This document shows positions 15,916 to 25,277 of a DNA stretch of 35,804 bases, piece after piece. The stretch lies in assembly GCA_016873275.1 (NCBI GenBank), contig VGXO01000032.1, positions 1-35,804 of the forward strand, read 5' to 3'. The position numbers were made by a program, and so were the translations under genes. Source of the DNA: Phycisphaerae bacterium (lineage in GTDB: Bacteria; Planctomycetota; Phycisphaerae; Phycisphaerales; SM1A02). The notes under the pieces were generated by a model that searched no databases, was not told the DNA's origin, and was given only the letters and a program-made list of their open reading frames with translations. Every line of letters starts with the position of its first letter. The stretch's first letter is position 1.

Positions 15916-17013
15916 ATGCCGCAGGCGATCCCGCGATCGAGCGCCGTCCGCCGCTCGAGTTCGTCGTCCCGTGCCTCCCTCGCCTTCGCCGCGCTCTCGC
16001 TGCTTGCCGCCGCGACCTCGCTCGCGGCTCCGGACGCGCCCGCCGCCGCGGCGGAGATCTGCGATCCCTCCGCGGTGCCGATCCCGTCGATCTTCGATCC
16101 GGTGAGCCCGCCGGCCGCGGAGATCGAGACGCTGTCGTGGCTGCTGCTTGGGATCTGCGGCGCGATCTTCGTCGTCGTGCAGGGGGCGCTCGTCCACGCG
16201 ATCTGGAAGTACCGCGCGTCGCGGGCGCCCCAGACCAGCTCGGGCGAGCCGGTGCAGGTCTACGGAAGCAACCCGGTCGAGCTTGCGTGGACGGTGATCC
16301 CGGTCGTGATCGTCTTCGTGCTGACCCTCACCTCGGTGCGGCTGATCCGGGAGATCGAGCTCACCTCGCCGCCGGAGGGCTCGCTGAAGGTGGTGGTGAT
16401 CGGGCACCAGTGGTGGTGGGAGTACCGCTACCCCGACCAGGGCATCGTCACCGCGAACGAGCTCGTGGTGCCGGTGAACCAGCCGGTCTGGCTCGAGCTG
16501 CACTCCGCCGACGTGATCCACTCCTGGTGGGTGCCGCAGCTCGCGGGCAAGACCGACTGCATCCCGGGTCACCGCAACGCGACGTGGTTCGAGGCGCGGA
16601 AGACCGGCGTCTACGTCGGGCAGTGCGCGGAGTACTGCGGCAACCAGCACGCGAACATGCTCCTCCGCGTCGAGGTGCGCGACCAGGCGGGCTTCGACGC
16701 GTGGGTCGCGAACCAGCAGTCGTCGCCGGTCGACGATCCCGCGGTCCGCGCCGGTCGCGAGGTCTTCCTCGCCCTCGCCTGCCAGAGCTGCCATGACGTC
16801 GCGGGCGTGAGCGACGGCGCGTTCGGTCCGAACCTCACCCACCTCATGAGCCGGGCGACGATCGGCAGCGGCGTCGCGCCCCTCAACCTCGACACCCTCC
16901 GCTCGTGGGTGAACGACCCGCAGGTCCTCAAGCCCGGCTGCAACATGCCCTCGCTCAAGCTCGACGACGCGCAGCTCGACGCGGTCGTCGCCTACCTCGC
17001 CTCGCTCCGCTGA
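15916..17013 (+). CDS. coxB: Cytochrome c oxidase subunit II with fused cytochrome c (caa3 type)
   Basis: The 365-residue product has a signal-like N-terminus, two transmembrane helices (about 68-90 and 115-138), then a CuA cupredoxin domain. The aromatic patch is [11 protein letters not shown]. CuA ligands are H202 (in IHSWWVP) and the [13 protein letters not shown] block with C237, C241, H245 and M248. A C-terminal monohaem cytochrome c domain has C289-Q-S-C-H293 and the Met ligand candidate M344 in CNMPS. This makes it a caa3-type subunit II that takes electrons directly through its own haem. It is the first gene of a nine-gene operon; coxA follows after 8 bp. The start at 15916 fits the promoter just upstream. 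Confidence 0.97.
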   Translation: MPQAIPRSSAVRRSSSSSRASLAFAALSLLAAATSLAAPDAPAAAAEICDPSAVPIPSIFDPVSPPAAEIETLSWLLLGICGAIFVVVQGALVHAIWKYRASRAPQTSSGEPVQVYGSNPVELAWTVIPVVIVFVLTLTSVRLIREIELTSPPEGSLKVVVIGHQWWWEYRYPDQGIVTANELVVPVNQPVWLELHSADVIHSWWVPQLAGKTDCIPGHRNATWFEARKTGVYVGQCAEYCGNQHANMLLRVEVRDQAGFDAWVANQQSSPVDDPAVRAGREVFLALACQSCHDVAGVSDGAFGPNLTHLMSRATIGSGVAPLNLDTLRSWVNDPQVLKPGCNMPSLKLDDAQLDAVVAYLASLR

Positions 17014-17021
17014 TCCAGCCC

Positions 17022-18701
17022 ATGACGACCCTCAGCACGACCCCGGTGACGGAGCCCGCGGAGGCGGCGCGCGAGCCCCTCGCGACGCGGCTCCACCGCT
17101 GGGCGATCACCGTCGACCACAAGCGCCTCGGGATCATGTACATCGCCTCCGGGCTCGTCTTCTTCGTGATCGGCGGGCTCGAGGCGGCGGCGATGCGGGC
17201 GCAGCTCGCCCGCGCGGGCAACGACCTGATCAGCCCGCAGGTCTTCAACCAGCTCTTCACGATGCACGGCACCACCATGGTCTTCCTGGTGGGCATGCCG
17301 GTGCTGCTCGGCTTCGGGAACTACCTGATCCCGCTCATGATCGGGGCGCGGGACATGGCGTTTCCCCGGCTCAACGCCTTCGGGTTCTGGCTCTTCCTCT
17401 TCGGCGGGCTCCTCCTCTACTTCAGCTACATCGGGGCGCAGGGTCTCTACGGCGCGTCCGTCGCCCCCGACGTGGGGTGGTTCGCCTACGCCCCGCTCAC
17501 CGACCGCACCTTCAGCCGCGGCAACTCCACCGACTACTGGATCCTCGGGATCATGGTCAGCGGCTTCGGCAGCATCGCCACCGGCGCGAACCTCGTCACC
17601 ACCATCCTCTGCATGCGCTGCAAGGGCATGACGCTGCTGCGGATGCCCATGATGGCGTGGATGATGCTCGTCGTCGGGGTGCTGGTCCTCACCGCCCTCG
17701 GACCGCTCACCGCGGCGCAGGTGATGCTCCTCTTCGACCGCCACCTCGGGGCGCACTTCTTCGACCCGCAGCAGGGCGGCAGCGCCGTCCTCTGGCAGCA
17801 CTTCTTCTGGTTCTTCGGGCACCCCGAGGTCTACATCCTCATCCTGCCCGCCTTCGGCTTCGCGAGCGAGATCATCCCGACCTTCAGCCGCAAGGTGCTC
17901 TTCGGCTATCCGCTCATGGTCGCGGCGACGGTCGCGATCGGCTTCATCTCGCTGAGCGTCTGGGCGCACCACATGTTCGCGGTGGGGATGGGTCCCGCCC
18001 TCAACGCGTTCTTCAGCGCGATGACCTTCATCATCGCGGTGCCGACCGGCATCAAGATCTTCAACTGGATCGGCACCATGTGGGGCGGGCGGATCCGCTT
18101 CGAGCCGCCGATGCTCTTCGCCACCGGCTTCGTCGCGATGTTCGTGATCGGCGGGCTGACCGGGGTCATGCTCGCGATGGTGCCCTTCGACTGGCAGGTC
18201 AGCGACAGCTACTTCGTCGTCGGTCACTTCCACTACGTGCTCTTCGGCGGCACGGTCTTCGCGATCTTCGGGGCGATCCACTACTGGTATCCCAAGGCGA
18301 TCGGCCGCATGCTCGACCGCCGCGTCGGCGTCTGGTCCTTCTGGATCCTGTTCATCGGGTTCAACCTGACCTTCTTCCCGATGCACATCAGCGGTCTGCT
18401 CGGGATGCCGCGGCGGATCTACACCTACCAGCCCGACCGCGACCTCGAGCTGTGGAACCTCATCTCCTCGCTCGGCGTGCCGATCCAGATGCTCGGGGTG
18501 TCGCTGGTGATCTGGAACCTCGTCCGCTCCGCGTTCAAGGGCGCCCCCGCCGGTCCCGACCCGTGGGACGCGTGGACGCTCGAGTGGTCCACGAGCAGCC
18601 CGCCGCCCGAGCACAACTTCGACGCGTCGCCCGCGGTGGGCAGCGCGCGACCGCTGTGGGACCTGAAGCACCCGGAGGATCCCGATGGCCGCTACGAGTG
18701 A
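17022..18701 (+). CDS. coxA: Cytochrome c oxidase subunit I
   Basis: The 559-residue product has about twelve transmembrane helices and all haem-copper ligands. H82 (FTMHGTTM) and H404 are the low-spin haem a ligands. H267 (HPEVY, with Y271 for the His-Tyr crosslink), H316 and H317 (WAHHMF) bind CuB. H402 (VGHFHYV) binds the high-spin haem. The presence of the HPEVY tyrosine and the proton-channel-like sequences make it an A-type oxidase. It reduces O2 to water at the cytoplasmic membrane and pumps protons. The last 17 bp overlap the start of coxC, so translation is probably coupled. Confidence 0.98.
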   Translation: MTTLSTTPVTEPAEAAREPLATRLHRWAITVDHKRLGIMYIASGLVFFVIGGLEAAAMRAQLARAGNDLISPQVFNQLFTMHGTTMVFLVGMPVLLGFGNYLIPLMIGARDMAFPRLNAFGFWLFLFGGLLLYFSYIGAQGLYGASVAPDVGWFAYAPLTDRTFSRGNSTDYWILGIMVSGFGSIATGANLVTTILCMRCKGMTLLRMPMMAWMMLVVGVLVLTALGPLTAAQVMLLFDRHLGAHFFDPQQGGSAVLWQHFFWFFGHPEVYILILPAFGFASEIIPTFSRKVLFGYPLMVAATVAIGFISLSVWAHHMFAVGMGPALNAFFSAMTFIIAVPTGIKIFNWIGTMWGGRIRFEPPMLFATGFVAMFVIGGLTGVMLAMVPFDWQVSDSYFVVGHFHYVLFGGTVFAIFGAIHYWYPKAIGRMLDRRVGVWSFWILFIGFNLTFFPMHISGLLGMPRRIYTYQPDRDLELWNLISSLGVPIQMLGVSLVIWNLVRSAFKGAPAGPDPWDAWTLEWSTSSPPPEHNFDASPAVGSARPLWDLKHPEDPDGRYE

Positions 18702-19299
18702 TGCCCTGCTCGCGGCGGCGGATCCTGCCTGGCGGCCGTCCCGCGGCAAGACCGGCACCGCCTGCCTCATCGCGATGGAGTCCTTCTTCTTCGGGACCTT
18801 CGTCGTCGCGTACCTCTTCTACGTCGGGAAGGACGTCGCGGGACCGACCCCGAAGGAGTGCCTCGAGCTCGGTCCGGCGATCTTCTGCTCGATCTGCCTC
18901 TTCTCCTCGAGCGCGACGGTCGTCGCGGCGGTGAAGGCGCTTGCCCGCGGCTCCCGCGCGGGCTTCGAGTTCTGGATGGGCCTCACGCTCCTCCTCGGCG
19001 GCATCTTCCTCGCGGGCACCGCGATCGAGTGGAAGGGGCTCATCGAGGACCACTCCCTCACCATCTCGACGAACCTCTTCGGCACCACCTACTACAGCCT
19101 CGTCGGGTTCCACGCGGCGCACGTGACCGCGGGCGTGCTCGTGCTCGGGCTCCTCTGGACGCTCTCGAAGCTCGGCCACCTCACGCCGAGCGACGCGGAG
19201 CGCGTCGAGCTCGTGAGCTGGTACTGGCACTTCGTGGACGTGGTGTGGATCTTCGTCTTCACGTCGGTGTACCTCATCTCGACGGGAGTCCTCTCGTGA
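18685..19299 (+). CDS. coxC: Cytochrome c oxidase subunit III
   Basis: The 204-residue product has five predicted transmembrane helices. It carries the subunit III signatures: MESFFFGTFVVAYLF with its conserved Glu, EWKGLI, GFHAAHVTAGV, and the C-terminal SWYWHFVDVVWIFVFTSVYL. Length is typical of bacterial five-helix subunit III. It stabilises the oxidase core in the membrane. Its ATG lies 17 bp inside coxA, and its TGA overlaps the GTG of the next gene (GTGA). Confidence 0.95.
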   Translation: MAATSDALLAAADPAWRPSRGKTGTACLIAMESFFFGTFVVAYLFYVGKDVAGPTPKECLELGPAIFCSICLFSSSATVVAAVKALARGSRAGFEFWMGLTLLLGGIFLAGTAIEWKGLIEDHSLTISTNLFGTTYYSLVGFHAAHVTAGVLVLGLLWTLSKLGHLTPSDAERVELVSWYWHFVDVVWIFVFTSVYLISTGVLS

Positions 19300-20105
19300 G
19301 CGAGCGTCCCGAGCTCCCCTACTCCCGCGAGGTGCCGACGCCGACCGCCTGGCCGCTCGTCGCGGCGTTCGGCACGGCGCTCCTCTTCGCGGGGATCGTC
19401 ACCAACCTCTCCGCGAGCGTGGTGGGGCTCGTCCTCCTCGTCCTCGGCAGCGCCGGCTGGTTCCGCGTCGTCTTCCCGCGGGAGGAGTGCGAGCGGATCG
19501 AGCCGACCGGCGGGCAGATCCCCGTCCTCCCGGTGCCGCTCCCGCCGCGGGAGGCGCCGCGGAAGCGCCTCGTCCTGCCGGTCGAGATCCATCCCTACCG
19601 CGCGGGTCTCTTCGGCGGCATCGCGGGCGGGATCGCGATGGGCGTGGTCGCCGCGGCGTGGGGCGTGATGGAGCACCAGAGCCCGTGGCTTCCGCTCAAC
19701 CTGCTCGTCGGCGCGGTGAACCCGACGCTCGCGAGCGCCTCCGAGGCGGAGCTCGCGGCGTTCAACCCAGGGTGGCTCGCGATCGCGGGAGGCATCCATC
19801 TCGTCCTCTCGCTCCTCACCGGGCTCCTCTACGTGGTGTCGCTTCCGATGATGCCCCGCCGCCCGATCCTCTTCGGCGTGGTGGTGGTGCCGGTGATCCT
19901 CACCTCGATCTCCTGGTCGGTCATGGGCATCGTCAACCCCGCGATGGAGGAGTACCTCTCGTGGTGGTGGTTCATCGGGAGCCAGGTCGCCTTCGGCGCG
20001 GTCTGCGGCGTCGTGGTGAGCCGCTTCGCGAAGGTGTCGCTCATGAAGGACCTCGACCTCGCGACGCGGATGGGGATCGAGCGGAGCGAAGGAGGTCGAT
20101 CGTGA
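19296..20105 (+). CDS. Six-helix membrane protein of the oxidase operon (subunit IV-like N-terminus)
   Basis: The product is 269 residues from the GTG at 19296, which overlaps the coxC stop. Two N-terminal helices (WPLVAAFGTALLFAGIV and VVGLVLLVLGSAGWFRVVF) resemble the small subunit IV-like hairpin of caa3 oxidases. After a Pro-rich linker come four more helices, including GGIAGGIAMGVVAAAW, GGIHLVLSLLTGLLYVV and FIGSQVAFGAVCGVVV. No metal-binding or catalytic motif is seen. Its position between coxC and the cytochrome c gene suggests a structural or assembly subunit of the oxidase or of a III-IV supercomplex. This function is inferred from context only. It is coupled to the next gene by a GTGA overlap. 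Confidence 0.7.
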   Translation: MSERPELPYSREVPTPTAWPLVAAFGTALLFAGIVTNLSASVVGLVLLVLGSAGWFRVVFPREECERIEPTGGQIPVLPVPLPPREAPRKRLVLPVEIHPYRAGLFGGIAGGIAMGVVAAAWGVMEHQSPWLPLNLLVGAVNPTLASASEAELAAFNPGWLAIAGGIHLVLSLLTGLLYVVSLPMMPRRPILFGVVVVPVILTSISWSVMGIVNPAMEEYLSWWWFIGSQVAFGAVCGVVVSRFAKVSLMKDLDLATRMGIERSEGGRS

Positions 20106-20845
20106 TCCGCCTCGCGACGACCGCCTCGCCCGCGTCCCTCCTCGGTCTCGCCCTGCTCGCGACCCTCGCCGGCTGCGGACGCGGTCCCCTGCCGCCCGGC
20201 AGCGTCGAGGCGGCGATGCCCGCCGCGCCGGGACTCGACTCGCCCGAGGGTCTCTCGGCGTTCTGGGCGCAGAGCTGCGCCGGGTGCCACGGCGCCGACG
20301 GCACGCTCGGCGCCGCCCGTCCGCTCAACGATCCGCTCTGGTGGCGAACCATGCCCGACGCGCAGGTGATCGAGGCGACCGCGGTCGGTCTTGGTCGCCT
20401 CATGCCGGGCTTCTCGAAGCGGGCGAAGGGCGGTCCCTACGTCGCCTACGCCGACCTCGACGACGCGGACATCGCGGTCCTCGTGAAGGGTCTGCGGGCG
20501 AGGTGGGAGACCCCCGGCGCCCCCGCGCCCGCCGGCTCGACGGTCCGCCTCGGCGATCCCTCGCGGGGCGAGCAGGTCTTCGCCGCGAACTGCGCCGCAT
20601 GCCACGCGGCGGACGGACGCGAGAGCGTCTCCGATCCGCTCTTCCTCGCGAACATCACCGATCAGGGTCTCTGGAGCGCCGTGGTGTTCGGGCGCCCGGA
20701 CCTCGGCAAGCCCGCCTCCGATCTTTCCCCCGACTCGATCGCCGACGTGGTGGCGCATCTCGCGGCACGCCGCCCCTCGTGGGCGTCGCCCGCGGCGCTG
20801 GAACCCGCCCCGCCGTCGCCCGCGAGCCCCGGAGCCACGCCATGA
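20102..20845 (+). CDS. Dihaem cytochrome c lipoprotein
   Basis: The product is 247 residues from the GTG at 20102. The N-terminus is a signal with a lipobox (LAGC), so it is membrane-anchored by lipid on the periplasmic side. Two haem c sites are present: C59-A-G-C-H63 and C164-A-A-C-H168. Each opens a class I cytochrome c-like domain (MPGFSKRAKG is a Met-ligand candidate for the first). It probably carries electrons between the Rieske/cytochrome b pair and the oxidase. The C-terminus is Pro/Ala-rich. The gene overlaps both neighbours (GTGA upstream, ATGA downstream). Confidence 0.9.
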   Translation: MIRLATTASPASLLGLALLATLAGCGRGPLPPGSVEAAMPAAPGLDSPEGLSAFWAQSCAGCHGADGTLGAARPLNDPLWWRTMPDAQVIEATAVGLGRLMPGFSKRAKGGPYVAYADLDDADIAVLVKGLRARWETPGAPAPAGSTVRLGDPSRGEQVFAANCAACHAADGRESVSDPLFLANITDQGLWSAVVFGRPDLGKPASDLSPDSIADVVAHLAARRPSWASPAALEPAPPSPASPGATP

Positions 20846-21426
20846 GCGACGCTTCTCCCTCGACCCCCTGCGGCGGATGCGGCGGCTGCGGAGGCGATGC
20901 CGCCTCGGGCGGCGGTCGCCGACGCTTCCTCTACAAGGTCGGGCTCGGCTTGATGGGCGCCGGCTCGGTCGCCGCGGCGGCGCCGATCATCGCCGCCGCC
21001 ATGGGTCCGGCGATCACCGAGTACCCCGAGCAGTGGGTGGACCTCGGCGACGTCTCGCAGTTCCCCGCCGGCGAGACCCGCTACGCGACCTTCATGAACC
21101 CCTGGACCGCGCCGACCGACGGGCTCACCTCGAAGACCGGCTGCTGGGTGCGTCACGTCGCCGGCTCGAGCAGCGCGGCGACCGCCCCGGTCGCCGGGGA
21201 CTTCCAAGTCTTCGCGGTGAACTGCGCCCATCTCGGCTGCCCGGTGCGCTGGTTCCCGCAGTCGCGTCTCTTCATGTGCCCCTGCCACGGCGGCGTCTAC
21301 TACGAGGACGGCAGCCGCGCCAGCGGGCCGCCGCCCCGCGGGCTCTTCCCCTATCCGGTGAAGGTCGAGGGCGGTCACCTCTGGATCGACGCCGGTCGCC
21401 TGCCTGGTCTCGAGGAGGCGCCCTGA
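20842..21426 (+). CDS. Rieske [2Fe-2S] protein of complex III
   Basis: The 194-residue product has a Gly/Cys-rich N-terminal segment (CGGCGGCGGDAASGG), a RRRFLYKVGLG twin-Arg-like motif and one transmembrane anchor. The C-terminal Rieske fold has C128-A-H130-L-G-C133 and C146-P-C148-H149-G. C128, H130, C146 and H149 bind the cluster, and C133 and C148 would form the usual disulfide. It oxidises quinol together with cytochrome b. The Cys-rich stretch before the anchor is unusual. The gene overlaps the cytochrome c stop (ATGA) and is followed after 1 bp by cytochrome b. Confidence 0.95.
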   Translation: MSDASPSTPCGGCGGCGGDAASGGGRRRFLYKVGLGLMGAGSVAAAAPIIAAAMGPAITEYPEQWVDLGDVSQFPAGETRYATFMNPWTAPTDGLTSKTGCWVRHVAGSSSAATAPVAGDFQVFAVNCAHLGCPVRWFPQSRLFMCPCHGGVYYEDGSRASGPPPRGLFPYPVKVEGGHLWIDAGRLPGLEEAP

Positions 21427-21427
21427 G

Positions 21428-22966
21428 ATGAGCGGAGCGTCTCCCACTCCCGCGGGTACTCCCGCCCCCACCCCGCCCCCCGCCGGCGGGATCCGAGGCG
21501 CCGTGCGGGCGGTCGGCGGGTGGCTCGAGGACCGCACCGGTCTCGTCTCGATGCTCGCGCCGATCATGACCCACCGCGTGCCGCGAAGCGCGACGTGGTG
21601 GTACGTCTTCGGCAGCGCCACGCTGATGTTCTTCAGCCTGCAGGTCGTGACGGGCATCCTGCTCGCGACGCTCTACGCGCCGAGCGCCTCGAACGCCTGG
21701 CAGAACCTCGTCTACATCGACACGCAGGTCCCCTACGGCTGGATGCTGCGGGCGCTGCACGGATGGTCGAGCAACGCGATGGTCGTGATGATGCTCCTCC
21801 ACATGGGGCAGGTGTTCCTCCACGCGACCTACAAGTTCCCGCGGGAGATGACCTGGATCGTCGGGGTGTTCCTCTGCCTCCTGACGCTCGCCCTCGCGTT
21901 CACCGGGCAGGTCCTCCGCTGGGACCAGGACGCGTATTGGGGCGTCGGCATCGGCGCCGCGATCGCCGACCGCATCCCGCTCGTCGGGAACCAGGTGCGG
22001 GCGCTCCTCCTCGGCGGACCGATCATCAGCGGCGAGACGCTGAGCCGCTTCTTCGCGCTGCACGTCTTCGTCCTGCCGGGACTCACCATCGCCCTCGTCG
22101 GCTTCCACCTGATGCTGGTGCTGCGGCACGGGATCAGCGAGATGCCGAAGGTCGGCGAGCCGGTCGATCCGGCGACCTACCGAGAGGCGTACGAGGCGCG
22201 GGTTCACAAGACCGGCGTCCCCTTCTGGCCGGACGCCGCGCAGCGGGACCTCGTCTTCTGCGGGCTCGCGCTCCTCTCGCTGGTGGCGATCGCCCTGATC
22301 ATGGGTCCGATCGGACCCGGCGGCTTCCCCGACCCGACCGACATCGAGACCAATCCGCGCCCGGATCTTCCCTTCCTCTGGATCTTCGGGCTCGTCTCGC
22401 TGATCCCGCCCGCGAGCGAGACGATCGTGATGCTCGTCGCGCCCGGCGTCCTGATCCTCGGGCTGGTGCTCCTTCCGCTCATCTCCAACGGCGGCGAGCG
22501 GGCGCCGAGCCGCCGTCCCTTCATGGTGCTCGGCGTGGTGCTCGCCGCGACGGCGCTCGGCATCCTCACCTGGGAGGGCGCGACCAGCCCGTGGAGCCCG
22601 GTGATGGACGCGTGGAGCGCCTCGCCCACGCCGGTCAAGTACGTGAAGGACCGGAGTCCCTTCGAGCTGCAGGGCGCCGTCGTCCTGCAGAACGCCCAGT
22701 GCCGCAACTGCCACTCGCTCGGCGGCGAGGGCGGCGTCCGCGGTCCCGCGCTCGACGACGTGGCGACGCGGCTCTCCTACGACCAGCTCGTGCGGCAGAT
22801 CCAGCAGGGCGACGGCAACATGCCCGCGTTCGGCAAGAGCCTCACCGCCGCGGAGACCGAGGCGGTCGCCCGCTTCCTGCTGACGATGCACCCGGCGAAC
22901 GAGCGCACCTCGGACCCGCCCGGCGCCCTGCTGCCGATCCCGCCGCAGCAGGCGGAGCGACCGTAG
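21428..22966 (+). CDS. Cytochrome b of complex III with C-terminal cytochrome c domain
   Basis: The 512-residue product has four core helices with two bis-His haem pairs: H111/H125 (13 residues between) and H212/H227 (14 between). The 14-residue second gap is the b6-type spacing. Further helices follow (about 240-400). A C-terminal monohaem cytochrome c domain has C425-R-N-C-H429 and M465 in NMPAFG. In the position of the Qo-site PEWY motif the chain reads PDLPFLW. The start is directly after the Rieske gene (1-bp gap). Together with the Rieske protein it forms a quinol:cytochrome c reductase with its own covalently attached acceptor haem. Confidence 0.93.
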   Translation: MSGASPTPAGTPAPTPPPAGGIRGAVRAVGGWLEDRTGLVSMLAPIMTHRVPRSATWWYVFGSATLMFFSLQVVTGILLATLYAPSASNAWQNLVYIDTQVPYGWMLRALHGWSSNAMVVMMLLHMGQVFLHATYKFPREMTWIVGVFLCLLTLALAFTGQVLRWDQDAYWGVGIGAAIADRIPLVGNQVRALLLGGPIISGETLSRFFALHVFVLPGLTIALVGFHLMLVLRHGISEMPKVGEPVDPATYREAYEARVHKTGVPFWPDAAQRDLVFCGLALLSLVAIALIMGPIGPGGFPDPTDIETNPRPDLPFLWIFGLVSLIPPASETIVMLVAPGVLILGLVLLPLISNGGERAPSRRPFMVLGVVLAATALGILTWEGATSPWSPVMDAWSASPTPVKYVKDRSPFELQGAVVLQNAQCRNCHSLGGEGGVRGPALDDVATRLSYDQLVRQIQQGDGNMPAFGKSLTAAETEAVARFLLTMHPANERTSDPPGALLPIPPQQAERP

Positions 22967-23006
22967 CGGTCGCCGACCGATCGCGGTCCCGGGAGGAGAG
23001 GACGGC

Positions 23007-25277
23007 ATGAGCGTGCCCTGGATCTTCGCCCCCTGGACGACGCTCATCGTCCTTGTCCTCGCGGCGGGCTACCTCCGCGGTCGGCGAGGGCTCTCGGCGC
23101 GGTTCTCGCTCGGGCGGGCGGGCTGCTTCCTCGCCGGGCTCCTCGTCCTATGGGCGGCGCTCGCCTCGCCGATCGATCACTTCGCGCGATACGCGCTCTC
23201 GCCGCACATGCTGCAGCACGTGCTGCTCACGCTCGTCGCGGCGCCGCTCATCGTCCTCGGCGCCCCGGGCGTGCCGCTCTTCCGGTCGCTCCCCCGATCG
23301 GTGCGGGAGATCCTCGGACCCTTCCTCGCGGCGCCCGCGGTGCGCGGCGGCTGGCGGCGGCTCACCCATCCCCTCACCGCGGGGATCCTCCTCTCCGCCT
23401 CGAACTGGATCTGGCACGTGCCGGTCCTCTACCAGCTCGCGGTCGAGGATCCGTGGTGGCACCTCGTCGAGCACGCCTGCTTCCTCGGCTCGGCGATGCT
23501 CCTCTGGTGGAACGTGATCGAGCCGCCCCCCTTCCGCTCGGCGTGGGGACCGCTGCCGCGGGTCCTCCTCCTCCTCGCGATCGACCTCCAGAACACCGTC
23601 TTCTGCGGGATCCTCGCCTTCGCGGGACGAGCGCTCTATCCGGTCTACGAGACGACCGCGCCGATCCTCGGCGTCGATCCGGTGCGCGATCAGGAGATCG
23701 CCGCCGGTCTCATGTGGTTCGCGAGCCAGGCGATCTTCCTTCCCTTCGCCGCGTGGCTCGTCTCGAGGGGACTGCGTGCCCCGCGGCGCCCCGCGCCCTC
23801 CGCGCGGGCGCCCCGCGCCCGCCGCGATCCGACGCCCCTCCTCGCGGCGTGGCTCGTCGCGCCGGTCCTGCGCTCGCGGCGGCTCCGCGCGGTGCTCCGC
23901 GGCGCGGCGTTCCTCGCGATGAGCCTCGTGATCCTCGACGGGCTCCTCGGTCCCGCCGAGGCGCCCGCGAACCTCGCGGGCACGCTTCCCTGGACCCACG
24001 CCCGCGGCTTCATCGTGCTCGGCGTGATCCTCGCGGGGAACCTCGCCTGCATGGGCTGCCCCTTCATGGCGCCCCGGGGACTCATGCGGCGATGGATCCG
24101 CCCGACCCGTCCCTTCCCGCGGTGGCTCCGCTCGAAGTGGCTCGCGGTCGGGCTCGTCGCGCTCTGGCTCGCCTTCTACGAGGCGTTCGACCTGTGGGCG
24201 AGCCCGTGGGCGACCGCGTGGGTGCTCGTCGGCTACGTCGCGGCGATCCTCCTCGTCGATGCCTTCTTCGCGGGCGCCTCCTTCTGCAAGTGGGTCTGCC
24301 CGCTCGGGCAGCTGCATGGAAGCCTCGCCGAGGTCGCCCCGGTCGAGGTCGGCGTGCGGAGCGCCGGAGTCTGCGCGACCTGCACCACCATGGAGTGCAT
24401 CCGCGGGACGGAGGCGGCGCGCCTGCCGTCGCGGCGCGCCGCGTCGCGTGCGGCGACCGCGACCGGCGACGCGGATCTGCTCCCGAGCCTCGCGCTCCCG
24501 CAGCTTCGTCCGGCGGTCGCGGCGATCCCCGGCTGCGAGCTCCACCTCGCGCAGCCCCGCAAGCGCGGCAACCTCGACTGCACCTTCTGCATGGACTGCG
24601 CCCACGCCTGCCCGCACGACAACGTGACGCTGCTCCATCGCCGGGTCGTCCGCGACCTCGCCGAGGACCCGCCGCGCTCGAGCATCGGTCGCACCTCGCG
24701 GCGCCTCGACCTCGCGGCGCTCTGGGGCGTCCTCGTCTTCGGGGCGTTCGCGAACGCGGTCGGCATGACCGAGCCGGTCTCGCGGTGGCTCCTCGCCACG
24801 TCGGCGCGGCTCGGGCTCGAGACCGACCGTCTCCTCGCGTTCGTCCTGACGATCCTCGCCTCGACGGCGCTGCCGCTTGGCGTGGGCTACCTCGCCGCCG
24901 CCGGCTCGCGCGAGCGCCTCGCCCGCGGGCTGCGGGGACTTCTCCCCGTCGGCGCAAGCATGTGGCTCGTCCACTTCGGCTTCCACCTCGTCACCGGCTT
25001 CGGCGCCGGCTGGGCGAGCCTGCAGCGGGCGGCGGGCGATGTCGGTCTCTTCCTCGGCACGCCGCGATGGGCGGCGGCGTGCTGCGCCGAGGTCCCCGCG
25101 TGGCTCGTCCCCGCGGAGATCCTCGTGCTGCAGGTCGGCGGGCTCGCCTCGGCGGCGGCGCTCCTTCGGAGCCTCGGTCCGCGGGCGTTCCCGTGGATCG
25201 TGATCACCGCCGCCCTCGTCGCGCTTGGCTTCTGGATCGTGCAGGTCCCGATGGACATGCGGGGGGCGGTCGCATGA
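23007..25277 (+). CDS. CtaG-like assembly factor fused to a 4Fe-4S polyferredoxin-type membrane module
   Basis: The 756-residue product begins with a caa3-type CtaG domain (about 1-260) of several helices. It has conserved His residues in LSPHMLQHVLLTL, NWIWHVPVLYQLA and WWHLVEHACF. A NapH/CcoG-like part follows (about 300-640), with CMGCPF (348-351), CKWVCPLG (427-431), C456-A-T-C459-x4-C464 and the full 4Fe-4S motif C525-x2-C528-x2-C531-x3-C535-P. Three or four more helices close the chain, one with LVHFGFHLVTGFG. CtaG proteins deliver copper to the oxidase; the iron-sulfur half suggests electron transfer for metal reduction. Strong GGAGGAGAGG precedes the ATG. No break or stop divides the halves. 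The fusion's role is inferred from operon context. Confidence 0.85.
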   Translation: MSVPWIFAPWTTLIVLVLAAGYLRGRRGLSARFSLGRAGCFLAGLLVLWAALASPIDHFARYALSPHMLQHVLLTLVAAPLIVLGAPGVPLFRSLPRSVREILGPFLAAPAVRGGWRRLTHPLTAGILLSASNWIWHVPVLYQLAVEDPWWHLVEHACFLGSAMLLWWNVIEPPPFRSAWGPLPRVLLLLAIDLQNTVFCGILAFAGRALYPVYETTAPILGVDPVRDQEIAAGLMWFASQAIFLPFAAWLVSRGLRAPRRPAPSARAPRARRDPTPLLAAWLVAPVLRSRRLRAVLRGAAFLAMSLVILDGLLGPAEAPANLAGTLPWTHARGFIVLGVILAGNLACMGCPFMAPRGLMRRWIRPTRPFPRWLRSKWLAVGLVALWLAFYEAFDLWASPWATAWVLVGYVAAILLVDAFFAGASFCKWVCPLGQLHGSLAEVAPVEVGVRSAGVCATCTTMECIRGTEAARLPSRRAASRAATATGDADLLPSLALPQLRPAVAAIPGCELHLAQPRKRGNLDCTFCMDCAHACPHDNVTLLHRRVVRDLAEDPPRSSIGRTSRRLDLAALWGVLVFGAFANAVGMTEPVSRWLLATSARLGLETDRLLAFVLTILASTALPLGVGYLAAAGSRERLARGLRGLLPVGASMWLVHFGFHLVTGFGAGWASLQRAAGDVGLFLGTPRWAAACCAEVPAWLVPAEILVLQVGGLASAAALLRSLGPRAFPWIVITAALVALGFWIVQVPMDMRGAVA

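Noticed and set aside
16992-18770. 592-residue minus-strand frame opposite coxA
   Set aside because: Glu/Asp/Arg/His-rich antisense of a certain coxA gene.
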